A stretch of 64,000 nt of DNA from Liriodendron chinense (lineage: Eukaryota > Streptophyta > Magnoliopsida > Magnoliales > Magnoliaceae). The notes under the pieces were generated by a model, which ran no database searches, was not told where the DNA came from, and worked only from the letters and a program-made list of their open reading frames with translations. Both the position numbers and the translations under genes were made by a program. Position 1 is the stretch's first letter. Every line of letters starts with the position of its first letter. Below, one piece after another: positions 50,040 through 61,259 of this stretch. Where the stretch lies: positions 3,899,331 through 3,963,330 of the forward strand of contig ML058505.1 of NCBI GenBank assembly GCA_003013855.2. The letters run 5' to 3'.

Positions 50040-50400
50040 TTGAAGTATAATTCACCATGGACCGTGAATATTCACTGTGGACCGTGGATATTTAGTGAAG
50101 ATTGTGGATATTCAAAGAAGATAACAGATATTAGCAGTGGTCCACTGATATTCACTATGGACCGCGGAGGTTAACAGCAGACCACGGATATTCACTAAGG
50201 ACCGCGGATATTAAAAGTGGACCACTGATATTCATTTTGGACTCCGAATATTTAGTGAGGACCGTGGATATTAGCAATGGTTCACTGATATTCATTGTGG
50301 ATCGCGAATATTCAGTGTCAAGCGTGAAACTTCACTGAGGAACACGGATATTAAGAGTGAATATCCATGGTCCTCATTGAATATTTGTTGTCTTCAGTGA
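50040..50400 (+). repeat. GGACCGCGGATATTCA repeat array, middle
   Basis: Around 14 degenerate 20-24 bp units of the form 'GTGGACCGTGGATATTCACT', running head to tail until about 50355. After that the complement orientation appears ('GAATATCCATGGTCCTCA'). Same motif as at 40.78-40.89 and 53.94-55.07 kb. It lies between the 3' ends of the transposase and the Ulp1-like gene. Confidence 0.8.
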
Positions 50401-50939
50401 CTGTTTCAACATTCTTCATTTTCAAGTGGGATCTATTACACATTCGTTCATTTTAACATTCCTCCATTTCAACATTTCTTTTTCTCGACATCTATTACAC
50501 CATTTATCATATTCGTCCATTTAAAAAACCAACCATTACAGTTATGAAAAATATAATTAAATAAATAATATAGTAATTACAACACTCATATATACATTTG
50601 ATACATTCGATTACAAAAAAATTAAAAATACTTCAACACATTGTGAAATAACTATTTGCGTTTGCATACTGGCTTTCTCTTCCTTAAAAATAATTTATGT
50701 ATAGTTAGCTTCTTATTGGGGGTTTTATATCTATCACTTCTACTCGATTTTTCCTCTTTTTGGCCTCAATCGGTATGATACTTTTGGACAACCCTTCCTA
50801 TACTGCTTAAGATAGTCAAATGACAAGGTTTGTTTAAAAATCTCGATTTCATATTGTAAGTGAACATACAAGTTAATATTAGTTGTAAAATAAAGGCCAC
50901 AAATAACGAATAGGAATGAGAAAAATGTTATAAGAAACT
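50401..50939. other. AT-rich stretch downstream of the Ulp1-like gene
   Basis: No recognisable gene or repeat beyond scattered AT-rich sequence. It probably contains the 3' region of the convergent Ulp1-like gene. Confidence 0.4.
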
Positions 50940-53476
50940 TACCGAGCTAAATACAATCTCTATCTCACTATACATGAAGTCGATATATTTCATGACGAAG
51001 ACCTGACATTTGTGACCACTAATCTATTATGGGATCCCGCTCACCATTTTTAAATTGCCATTAGACTTCCCAATATGCATTCTCCCCATCATAGAGATGG
51101 AACAACAATCTCAATCTCTTAGTGAAGCCCGCCACTTCATCATCGTGCCTTTGCTTCTATTCACTATGAATGTTATCAAGCAATCGAATTAATCAGCTTT
51201 TAAGGTGTACGACAATCAACCTTAGTTAGCCAAACACCTGACCGACTCTAGAAAAGGATTGTCGTTCTTGTTCCTTTCTTGTAGTGCTTATTTCGAACAT
51301 TAAGGGAAAAATATACCTACAAAACACATAAGCAGCATTATAAGTACATCTAAAGCAAGCTAGACTTTAGACGTTAAGTCAATTAAGTCATAAAAATGCA
51401 ATGACAAACTTACACATTCGAAATTCTGCATCCCCTTTTAGAAGCGTTCTGCCTTAACAATAGCCAAAACCTAAACACTAATATTTTTTCAAAGTATATT
51501 TTTATATTTATTTTGATTCAGACTGACACTATATTTCCATACAAATTTAACGTTATCTTGAAAAAATCTATGTCATTAAGGAATTAAAATTCTGTAAATT
51601 AGGTGACTACAATATAAGTTAAATGTACATGTCATTAAATGAACATTATCCATAAGAACGTCATCACAAACATGCAGTCTTGGGGATACACTTCGAGAAG
51701 TTATAGGCGACGATTGTTCAAAAACTACATATACAAGTTGATTCCCCATGCAACACCTGAATTTAAATAAACATATATAATATAAAATGAAGTACTTAAA
51801 GGACTTTTCTTCTATAATCTTACCCGATCATCAACCCATGCATCCTCCCATAAATATGAAAGCCACACATGATTACGCCTATCATAAGTTACTTTAAAAT
51901 TATCATATTCTCCGGAGGTAAGCATTCTCAGCGGGTCTGTAAACATAGATTTATCAACCAAAATGAGTTCTTGCTCGGTGCATGGGGTCGCATATGGATT
52001 GAGAAGCCACATTGAAGGACGTCTGTCACGTACGGGCTTCTCTTTATGTTCATCTATCACCTCACTTAGAATTTGAAAGAGCGTCATAAATGACGACACT
52101 CCTTCCCCACCATATTTAAGATGAGCTTGCACCTCATGGATATCATCAGAATTACCCCCCCCCCCCCCCCCCCCCCCCAATCCCATGCTTGATTTGATGA
52201 GGGTGAGGGGGAGTGGAACCCAACCTCGTTCGTGTCATAGGCGTCGCCCCCCGATCTCATGATGCAGATGTTGAGGGCTGCATCTGTGCCTTGGTCCCCA
52301 CTAACGTGGGACGTGCACACTGCAAGAGCATCGCATATATTATTTAGTTTGTAGTGAATTAGACTTGTACAATATAACAGTTGAAAATTTACATACCTTT
52401 AGTCTCCGCCTTGGCCCGTAAAATGTCTATTTGGTCGCGGAGACTCTGATTATTTATTTTCAATGTACCATTTCAGATAACCTCTGCATACATATATTCA
52501 TTTTTCTCAACTGAGTCTCATAGTTCATCTCTCTCCTCTTGCTCTCCTCTCCTGTCTCTCTCATTTCACTTAAGGGGATCCTTGTCTTCGATATTCTTCT
52601 TCTTCTTTGCCCCACCCTCCTCCCTCGTCTCCATCCCAACATCTATCTTCCTCTTACTCTAAATCTCCTTCACCTCCCCTCTCTTATCGAAATCTTTCTT
52701 TCGTACCTCCTTGACTAGATTTATATTCTCCTACCTCCTCTTCTCTTTCCTCCCTTGAACAAGCTTATGAACTTGTTGAACATCGACGATTTTTTCCTTA
52801 TCTACCATGAGGATGAGTTCATTGTTGATCCTAAACTGCAACATGTTTGTAATATAAAAAACATTGATCATGATAATACAAAACGAACAAACCAAGTTTG
52901 AGATGATAATTCAACTTACCCTCACATTTAAAAAAAAATGGATATACACTTGTATTTTTCCACCATAGTCGGCTTCCAATTCAGAACTTGGGGAATTCTG
53001 ATCGAACTATGTCTGATGACGAACCTATCCGACCCGCATACGGCGGGAAAAACCTCATATCCCTACGCCCGTTGAATGAGGAAAACAAGAAATATTAAAA
53101 TATGGCATATTAAATGGCATAATAGTTTATGAAAATTGAAGAAAAAAATCTTTTACTTGTAAGGCATATGGGCATCCACGAAAGTCGTAGGATAAGGAAA
53201 GTGTGTCTTGATTATAGTATTCACTTATTCTTTTAATGTATCATACACCACACTCTCCCAATAGTAATTATAAAATACATCAGAATCATTCACTAAATCT
53301 AAATACCCATCTGTGCATGCGTTCTTCAAGGGAAATTCAAGAAGTAAATGCTCCACGCACATTAATATTATCGCCAGCTTCACCGCATTCTCGTATGGTT
53401 AATCCCTCGGAGTTTTTCAAGCGCTCCAAGTAAATCATTCTTTGTAACATGACACTTATCCTTTAAAAAAAGATCC

Positions 53477-53527
<51 letters not shown>

Positions 53528-53830
53528 CACGATGATACATTGCCGATTTGCTTCAATTTTTCAGATATTCCTCACTTCAGACTCATGATTAAGGCAAAGT
53601 CCACCTCTTTGAAGCTGAGAATTGTATCATGAAGATTAAAGTAAAGGTCGTCAATGTGCCTCTACATTAGGCAATACACATCAAAGATCCATTTGCCATC
53701 CAACTTCTTTATCAAAATCAAAGAGATATCCAAATTGAGTTTTCCTAAACATTTCCGTCCTACTAGGGGAGTTGTTGAAATCATCCTTCAATTACGAAGA
53801 AATGTTAGTGAGCACTTCGGGATGACCTTT
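50940..53830 (-). pseudogene. Ulp1-like C48 peptidase with DUF1985 region, MULE-associated, decayed
   Basis: Remnant of the Ulp1/SENP-type cysteine peptidase gene carried by Kaonashi-type MULEs, whose host role is unknown. Reading on the minus strand: an N-terminal DUF1985-like block from 53752 ('FRKTQFGYLFDFD', then in another frame 'LYFNLHDTILSFKEVDFALI', about 53650-53585); a charged linker (52642-52460); an open stretch of 124 codons at 52186-51812 ('LNPYATPCTEQELILVDKSM', 'VWLSYLWEDAWVDD'); and the catalytic end with 'GFTKRLRLLFHLYDGENAYW' and 'HKCQVFVMKYIDFMYSEIEI'. The last matches the DCGVFV...IE pattern; the candidate nucleophile Cys codon is 51008-51006, but the usual Asp before and Gly after it are Lys and Gln. 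Frameshifts and stops abound. Convergent with the transposase, as expected for a two-gene MULE. Confidence 0.75.
52157..52179. repeat. Poly-C run
   Basis: About 22-23 C residues inside the Ulp1-like remnant (poly-Gly on the coding strand). It is likely to vary in length and be error-prone in sequencing. A similar run is at about 28785-28807. Confidence 0.9.
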
Positions 53831-53939
53831 ACGTTGTGATAGTCTAGGCAAAGGCCAAGTTCTCTTACCGCGAAAAAGAATTCCGTAATGCATGAAAGAT
53901 AAAGTATTATATTTAAGTGTATTCATATCAATTCATCTA

Positions 53940-54242
53940 AAGACACTATATGTAGTGCGTATTCAATGTAGACCGTGGATATTTACATAATGATATTCAC
54001 CGTGGACCATTGATATTAACAGTGTAATTCACTGTGAACCGCAGATATTTAGATAAGACCGTTGATATTCATTGTGGACCATGGATATTCGATGAGGATT
54101 GTGGTGCTCACTGAATATTCACAATCTACAGTGAATTTCATTGTTAATATCTGTGATCCTCAGTGAATATCCGTTGTCCTTTACAAATATTCGTAATCCA
54201 CAGTGAATTTCAATGTTAATATCCACTCCTTAGAGAATATTT
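53940..54242. repeat. GGACCGCGGATATTCA repeat array, right, with orientation switch
   Basis: Units such as 'GTAGACCGTGGATATTTA' run in plus orientation until about 54105, then in complement ('CAGTGAATATTC', 'GTTAATATCTGTGATCCTCA'). The array lies directly beyond the start of the Ulp1-like remnant and leads into the higher-order repeat. Confidence 0.75.
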
Positions 54243-55068
54243 GCAATCCATGTGGTTCCACCATTCATTAAAAAACATCAATAAAGGAATCCCCACACTC
54301 TCCTCTCTTTCACAAACTCCCACCATTCATACACATTATCAATCCTCTGTAAATATCCGCGGTCCATAGTGAATTCTACTATTAATATCAGCGGTCTACA
54401 TTGAATATCAATGGTCCTCAATCAACATCCGCGATCCATGTGGTCCCACCATTCATACAATAAGAAGAAAAAGGGACCCCCACACTCTTCTTTCTTTCAC
54501 AAACTCCCACCATTCATACCCATTATCGGTCCATTGTAAATATCCACGGTCGACTATGAATTCTATTGTTAATATTAGTAGTTCAAGTGAATATCAATAG
54601 TCCTCAATGAATATCGGCGATCCATGTAGTCTCACTATTCATACAACAAAAAGGACCCCCACATCCTCTTCTCTTTCACAAACTCCCACCATTCATACCC
54701 ATTATCAATCCTCTGTAAATATCTGCGGTCCATAGTGAATTCTACTATTAATATCAGCGGTCTATATTGAATATCAATGGTCCTCAATCAAAATCCGCGA
54801 TCCATGTGGTCCCACCATTCATACAACAAGAAAAAAATGGACCCCCATACTCTTCTTTCTTTCACAAACTCCCACCATTCATACCCATTATCGGTCCATT
54901 GTAAATATCCACGGTCGACTATGAATTCTATTGTTAATATTAGTGGTTCAAGTGAATATCAATAGTCATCATTGAATATCGGCGATCCATGTAGTCTCAC
55001 CATTCATACAACAAAAAAGGACCCCACACCCTCCTCTCTTTCACAAACTCCTACCATTCAAACCCATT
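54243..55068. repeat. A-B-A-B-A higher-order tandem repeat (dimer about 366-374 bp)
   Basis: Units of about 180-188 bp begin at 54243, 54431, 54617, 54797 and 54982 (last partial), each near '(G)CGATCCATGTGGTCCCACC'. Units 1 and 3 share 'TCAATCCTCTGTAAATAT' and 'AGTGAATTCTACTATTAATA'. Units 2 and 4 share 'ATCGGTCCATTGTAAATATC' and 'GGTCGACTATGAATTCTATT'. So the dimer was the unit of duplication. The GGACC..GATATT motif is embedded in each unit in complement orientation. Confidence 0.85.
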
Positions 55069-55070
55069 AA

Positions 55071-55813
55071 GGGGCTGTTTGATTTCTATTTTGTAGGATA
55101 AATGCATTGTAAATAGTCATCATTATTTACATTGCTATTTTCTTATCTTATTTCAAAGTTGATAGTGACTTGTTGAAAGTTTTTGGCACAAAACAGGGGT
55201 GGGGAAAATTTTGGAGCATAAAACTATGGGCCCACCATGATGTATAGATCATATCCATGCCGTCCATCCATTTCGCCAGCTCGTTTTAGGGCATGAGACA
55301 AAAAATGAGGTAGATCTAAAGCTCGAGCGTACCACACCATATTAAAAAATAGGAATTAAATTTTTGCTGTTAATAATTACTTAGAGCCACAAAAATTTTG
55401 GATCAATATGATTTTCTTGTTTTCTCTTTATCCATGACTATATAATCTTATGAACAGGGTAGATGACAAATAAACATTAGTGTGGGCCCTAGGAAGGCAT
55501 TAACTTTTAATAGTTAAGGTTCGTTATAATCATTGTTTCATGTGTTGTGGTTCATTTTAGTTGTAGATTTGCTTCTTTTTTTTTTTTTTTATGCATGCCT
55601 TGCAATGGGCTTGTGGAACTGATGGACGGCATGGATATAATATATTCATCACAGTGGACCCTATGTTTTTGTTCGTGTATAAATAAATGAAATTCCATTA
55701 AAATTATTACGATATTCGAGGCAGTAATTCCTCAGAAAAACAAACTACTTTAAAAAGTAATAATTACCTATTTATATTGCATTCACAGGTATTTCGCAAA
55801 ATCAAACAGGCCC
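55071..55813. mobile_element. hAT-like MITE hosting a GGGCCCACC copy
   Basis: The left end 'GGGGCTGTTTGATTT' matches the right end 'AAATCAAACAGGCCC' in inverted orientation with one mismatch. Further inward, 'AGTCATCATTATTTAC' and 'AAAAGTAATAATTACC' look inverted. A GGGCCCACC fold-back copy (55225-55666) is nested in the middle. No exact target duplication could be set. Confidence 0.6.
55225..55666. mobile_element. GGGCCCACC-family fold-back MITE (nested)
   Basis: Starts 'TATGGGCCCACCATGATGTA', followed by 'CCGTCCATCCATTTCG'. Ends 'GGACGGCATGGATATAATAT' then 'TCATCACAGTGGACCCTA'. Complete by end structure, inserted into the surrounding hAT-like MITE. Confidence 0.75.
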
Positions 55814-57083
55814 TAAAAGAAAGAAAATAAAAAATGCAAAAAACTTACTTCTACTCACCATGGCTTCCAGTTCGGAGATTATGGTCGGAAAACTTCAGAA
55901 AAAATTCTTTTTTGTTTTTTCGTTGAAGAATTGGTCTAAGCTTGGCTAGAGTTTACCATAGTTTTGTTGTTGCCCGAAGTGTGCAGAGACTGACCGTGCA
56001 ACTACCAATTGTCGTGGAAGCTTCGGTTTTGTGTGGTCCCAGAAAGTGAAAAAAATAGAGGGAGAAGAAAAAAATTGAAACGACTTAACCTCATGGCATA
56101 GGCCCCACTTTTTGAACCCATCCACATCTTATGTGGGGCCCATTGGTTGTCTTGAAGCAATGCATCCCTTCCACATGTAAGGATTTTAATTTCATGTCAT
56201 CGACCCAAGTTTGAAGACAAAACTCATCATAAATGGACTAGAAGAAATAGTTTAGAATTAATGCATACTGTTAGTGTAGTTGTGGGCCACGAAGAGCTTC
56301 AAACAGAAAATCACAAAAACCTTTCAACGGGTTCACGACTGTCCAATTATAATGAATATATCAAATTGGCCAAGGAATGAGTTGAATCTTTGTTTTTGGT
56401 GAGGGGCCATGCTCTTTAAAAAAAAAAAAACATTTCGCCTTACAGGATAAGAGTGCGCCGGCAGCTATGACATATGGACATTTTCGTCTACTAAAAAGTG
56501 AATAAGTGGTTTTAAGACTTAAAAAACTTTAGTTGAGAAACGACGTACTACTTCCACAAACATATCATGGTATGTGGTCATTGACATTTGATGCAAATAA
56601 CCCCCCAAAATGAAAAAGATGTAAGGCTTCAGTGGACCACTCCACACAGGAAGCAACAATGATCACACTTGCGGTTGAAACCTTCTTAGGGCCTATCTTG
56701 ATGTTTATTTGTCATTCAGCCTATTCATAAGGTAACATAGACCTGAACGAATGGAAAACACAAATATTAGCTTGATCCAAAATTTCCGTGGCCCCTTTGA
56801 AGTTTTCAACGATAGGCATTCAATCCACACAGTGTGTTTCACGAGAGCTTTGGATCTTCTTTATTTTTAAGTTATTCCATAAAATAGTATGAAAAAATGG
56901 ATGAACTGCATAGGTGAAACCCATGCATCACGGTGGTTGAGCCCCTGCCTGGGCCAAGCTCGAGACAGGCGGGGGTAATACCCAATTCGCGTCCCATGCA
57001 GGCGCATGGAAAAGAAAGAAAGAAAGAAGAAAAAAAGGGGGACATGCGCGTGAGGGCTTAAGCCCTATCAAATCTCCTGCGCT
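55814..57083. other. Intergenic, no gene seen
   Basis: Contains a degenerate GGGCCCACC-family copy at about 56600-56945 (ending 'CCATGCATCACGGTGGTTG') and an A-rich, AAAGAAAG-containing stretch near 57010-57035. No protein homology recognised. Confidence 0.5.
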
Positions 57084-57520
57084 GGGAATCTGGGTGGGGT
57101 GCCTAATATGATGTTTGTGAGAATTTCACGTCGTCCATCCATTTTTTGAGATCATTTTAGAATGTACGACAAAAAATGAGCTGGATCGAAGACTCAAGTG
57201 GGCCGAAAAAGTGAGGATTGAACAACCACAGTTGAAATATTCATGGGGCTACGGAAGTTTTGAATCAGGTTAATATTTGATTTTTCAATTAATCCCAGTT
57301 GGAATGACATTATGAAAGGTATGGATGACATATAAACATCACCCTGGACCTAGGGAGGTTTCTACGGTAGGAATTTCCCTACCCACATTTTCCTCAAGTG
57401 TGGCCCACTTGAGTCTTGGATCCGGCTATTTTTTTGTCCTATATCATAAAATAAGCTCAAAAAATGAATGGACATTGTGGATTTATCACAAACATCACGG
57501 TAAGCCCCACCTAGATTCCC
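57084..57520. mobile_element. GGGCCCACC-family fold-back MITE
   Basis: Ends are 'GGGAATCTGGGTGGGG' and 'CCCCACCTAGATTCCC', inverted with one mismatch, extending beyond the family core. The core reads 'GATGTTTGTGAGAATTTCAC' then 'GTCGTCCATCCATTTTTTGA', and its inverted copy at the right. Confidence 0.75.
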
Positions 57521-57844
57521 AAGGCAGAAACTCCATCTAATTTTAGGGCCTGTTTGGTAAAACTTATTTTCAGTACTTACCACTGAAATGGGCTATTTTC
57601 AATGGTTTTCCTTATTCAGATCGTTTGATAAACCCCAAAGAATAAGTGCTTAATCTGAATTTTCACTGAAAAAACGGACATTTATTTAAGTTGCCCTCCC
57701 TTCGCTTAATACTTAACGCTGAATGCAGTAAGTAGTTTGCGTTGAAATCTTTTATTGTTATTGACTAAAATATCCTTAAAATCTTTTATAAATGACGAGT
57801 TTACCCTTCTAAGTGACTTTGTTTGCGTGTTTGAATGACTCCAA

Positions 57845-58306
57845 AGTTGAAGTTGCAAAGTTTTATGGGCCTCACCATGATGCATGTGTTATATCCACAC
57901 CACCTGTCCATTCTTTTAGAACATTTTTAGGGCATGAATGAAAAAATGAGGTAGATTAAAAGCTCAAGTGGACCACACCATAGAAAGCAGTGGAGACCAT
58001 GATGGCCACCATTGATGCCTTTGTAAGCTCAACATGATATTTATTTTCCATCCAACCTGTTCATAAGATCTCAAAGACATGGATGAAGGGAAAACGAAGA
58101 TATGAGCTTGATCCAGAACTTCTGAGGCCTACAAGAAGTTTTTAATGGCAGGTGTTCAATCCATACTATTTTCTATGATGTGGTCTCCTTGATCCTTAAA
58201 TCTGCCTCATTTTTTGGCTCATACCCAAAAACGATCTCAAAATATAGATGAATAGTATGCATATAACAAATATATTATGATGGGGCACATAACTTTGCCA
58301 CTCCAA
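57845..58306. mobile_element. GGGCCCACC-family fold-back MITE
   Basis: Inverted ends extend outward from the core: left 'GTTGAAGTTGCAAAGTTTTA' then 'GGGCCTCACCATGATG', right 'CATAACTTTGCCACTCCAAC'. The interior has 'CTCAAGTGGACCACACCATA' and 'ATTTTCCATCCAACCTG', as in other copies. Confidence 0.75.
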
Positions 58307-58410
58307 CAAACCTAGGTGTGGTGATCTACGCTAGGCAATCCTAATTCGCAAAAATTGGTGCTCAAAGGGTGTGGATTTGGTGTTACCTGGTAAGACTTTA
58401 AAGTGGGTGA

Positions 58411-58876
58411 TGGTGGGCCCACCTTGATGTATGTTATGTACATCCACACTATCTATCAGTTTTTACAACTCATTTTAGGCCAGCGTCCCACAAATGAAGC
58501 AGATCTAATTATCAAGTGAGCCACATCATAGGAAAAAGTAGTTATTGAACACCTACCATTAAAAACGTCCTAGGGCCCACAGTCATGTCTATTTTCCATC
58601 CACCCAGCGAATAAGGTTTCACATACCTGGATGAAGGGAAAACACAAATATCAGCTTGATCTAAAATTATTGTGGCCCCCAAGAAGTTTTCAATGGTGGG
58701 CATTCAATTATCACTGTTTCCTGTGGCGTTTTCAATGGTGGGCATTCAATTATCACTGTTTCCTGTGGTGTGGACCACCTAAGATTTGGATCTGCCTCAT
58801 TTTTGGGTTGATGCCTAAAATGATCTAAAAAATAGATGAACGGTGTGGATATAACAAATATATCATGTTAAGGCCT
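58411..58876. mobile_element. GGGCCCACC-family fold-back MITE with internal duplication
   Basis: Starts 'TGGTGGGCCCACCTTGATGT'. The right end reads 'GAACGGTGTGGATATAAC' then 'ATATCATGTTAAGGCC'. A block of about 44 bp containing 'CAATGGTGGGCATTCAATTA' is repeated in tandem at about 58686-58773, unlike other copies here. Confidence 0.7.
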
Positions 58877-59731
58877 ATAGAACTTTGCTACATCAACACA
58901 GTACCATGGAGGTGCAGTGTTCTACGCTACGCAATACACCGCATAAACCGGTGCGGAAGGAAACTGATTAGGTGTTCCTATGGTAACACATTAGTGGGGT
59001 TGCCCTGACTTTGGGGTCAACCTTGATGCATTCTGTATATCCAGGTCGTCCATAAGTTTTGAAAGCTCATTTTAGCCCATGGTACAGAAATTAAAGAAGA
59101 TTGAGCATACGTATGCCAAATTTAGTGGCACAATGATAGCAAGTTCCATATTATGCTCAATGAAAGATATTAAGTGAGACAACATGATTAAATATGGCAA
59201 TTTGTCAAATTTTCAGACATTTCTAGATTGTATTTGCTAAGCGTATATTTTTTTTAAATACTTATTTTTATATATCGGGACTTTTTTTTTCATACAAATT
59301 ACTAAATAAATTTTTCAGACTTTTAAGCATTAAAATTTAATACTTTAAGATTTCAGAACTTAATTTAATTTACAGCCTGATTTTTTAATTTATTAAACGA
59401 CACTTTATTCCCTATTTTTATTCTTAAGTGAGGCAAGGAGTTTGAATTGCCTGCTCAGCTCCAATGACATTTTTCTATTTGCCGGTCACTTAATCGGTCC
59501 AGCTATCACCTGATTGGTCCAAGTAGTGACGTGGTCAGCACTGACTGCATTGCATTGAATGCATTTATGCGGTTAATGCTGACATAAGCTAAGCTGGACC
59601 AATCACACATTTAATACAATCAGTGCTGACATATGCTAAACTGGACCAATCACGTGTGGGCAAACAGAAAAACCTGTTGAACCCGAGCAGACGATCTGGA
59701 TTCTGAGGGAGGATATCAATCAGATCCATGA
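58877..59731. other. Intergenic with partial repeats
   Basis: A left-half GGGCCCACC copy at about 59010-59095 is truncated. Then comes an AT-rich stretch (59190-59410) and a GC-richer block (59460-59660) in which 'AAGCTAAGCTGGACCAATCA' and 'TGCTAAACTGGACCAATCAC' form a loose tandem repeat. No gene. Confidence 0.5.
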
Positions 59732-59950
59732 GGGCGCGACTTAGGTGAGACCCCGGAACCAGCGAAGTCGGTGGGATCCTGACGTGGCAGAGCCGCATTG
59801 GTCCGCCAAGCGGCATATATGTTAGGCATTTACACGTGAGAGACGGCATCGTTTAACGGCCGTTTTCTCCGTTTTCTCTCTCCATGCGTCTCTTCCTCTT
59901 CCTCGCAAAGGAAGCGGATTGTGTACGAACTCAATACCCTTGCATTAAAC

Positions 59951-60372
59951 TAGATGTGGTCCACCGTGATTTATCTATTTTATCTAATCTGTTCATCCCC
60001 TTTAACAGATAATTTTATGGCTTGAGACAAAAAATGAAGCATTTAAATTTCTTAAGCGGACCACACCACAGGAAAAAGTGTGAATTGAATGTGTACCATT
60101 GAAAAATTCTTGAGGGTCACGGAAGTTTTGGATCCAGCTGATATTTGTTTTGTGCCATCATCAATGTTTTCGTGATCTTGTGAACAGATTGGATGACAAA
60201 GAAACATCACTACGGGCCCTCGAAAGGTTTCAACGGTGGGAATCATTATACCCACTGTTTCCTGTGATATGGTCCACCTGAAATTTCGATATGCTTGAAT
60301 TTTGGTTTCAACTCCTTATATGAGCTGGAAAAACAGATGGACGGTGTAGATAAACCACATGCATTTACAGTG
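59951..60372. mobile_element. GGGCCCACC-family fold-back MITE (inserted in left arm)
   Basis: Starts 'GATGTGGTCCACCGTGATTT' and ends 'GGACGGTGTAGATAAACCAC' then 'GCATTTACAGTGGGC'. It separates two parts of the inverted arm of the surrounding element. A poly-A run follows near 60389-60410. Confidence 0.65.
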
Positions 60373-60530
60373 GGCGCAGTTAATCTGAAAAAAAAAAAAA
60401 AAAAAAAAAAACTGGGTTGGGGTGCTCCCGCTGCCATTATTGGAGAGAGAGGACAAGATGGACGCGGATTAGCTACTGACACGTTGAGTTGAGTAGCTAT
60501 CCGGCTACTGAAGTGACGTCACCAACTACT

Positions 60531-60958
60531 GTGGGGCCCACCATGATGTATGTGTTGTATCCACACCGTCCATTCATTTGGAGAGATCATTTTAGGGCAT
60601 GAGCTAAAGAATGAGACAGATCCAAAGCTCAAGTGGACCCCACTAAAGAAAACTGTGGGGACAGTACACGACCGTTAAAATCTTCCTAGGGCCCACCATG
60701 ATGTTTATTTGAGATCCAACCTGTTCAAAAGTTCACACAGACATTGAAGAAGGCAAAACATAAATATCAGCTTGATCGAAAACTTCTGTGTCCCAAGAAG
60801 ATTTTAATGGTAGGAGATCAAGCCCCACTATTTTCTTTGGTGGGGTCCACTTGAGTGTTGGATCTGACTAATTCTTTATCTCATGTCCTAAAATAAACTC
60901 TCCAAATGTATGGATGGTGTGGATACAACATATACATCATGGTGGGGCCCACAGAAGT
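60531..60958. mobile_element. GGGCCCACC-type core of the fold-back element
   Basis: Left 'GTGGGGCCCACCATGATGTA', right 'TACATCATGGTGGGGCCCAC', a 19-20 bp inverted match, followed inward by 'GTGTTGTATCCACACCGTCC' and its inverted counterpart. This is the cleanest family copy in the window and can serve as its reference here. Confidence 0.8.
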
Positions 60959-61259
60959 TGGTGACTTCACTTCAGTAGCTAGATCCCTACTCAACCTGTC
61001 AGTAGCTAATCCATGTCCGGACAGGATCTCTCTACTCTCACGAGAGGTACGTGGAGAGCGAGAGGAAGAGGCGGCCAACGAGCGGAGAGAGAAATAAGAG
61101 GGAGAGGCGAAGCCAGGTAACGGCCGTTAATTGATGCCGTCCCTCACGTGTGGCTCTCTCACACGCGCCCGCCCAAGTGGACCAATCCTAATACGCCATG
61201 TCAGAGTCCCACCCACTTCACTGGTTCCTGGTCTCACCTAAGTCGCGCCCGATCCATAA

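Larger units (their letters stand above)
59732..61250. mobile_element. MULE-like fold-back element with 9-bp target duplication
   Basis: The arms are long inverted repeats: left 'GGGCGCGACTTAGGTGAGAC', right 'GTCTCACCTAAGTCGCGCCC'. Similarity continues for about 190 bp through 'TAACGGCCGTT' to a CTCTTCC-rich stretch. The flanks GATCCATGA (59723-59731) and GATCCATAA (61251-61259) match at 8 of 9, the length expected for Mutator-like elements. The left arm resumes at about 60437-60535 and pairs with about 60958-61045, so the fold-back copy at 59951-60372 appears to be inserted in the left arm. No transposase inside. Confidence 0.75.

Noticed and set aside
51812..52320. Gly-rich N-terminus next to the Ulp1-like exon
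   Set aside because: The Gly run is only the poly-C tract read on the minus strand, not a real domain.
59850..59925. TAACGGCCGTT and CTCTTCC-rich block as a possible host promoter
   Set aside because: It is part of the inverted arm of a fold-back element and recurs in reverse at about 61.06-61.13 kb; no gene follows.
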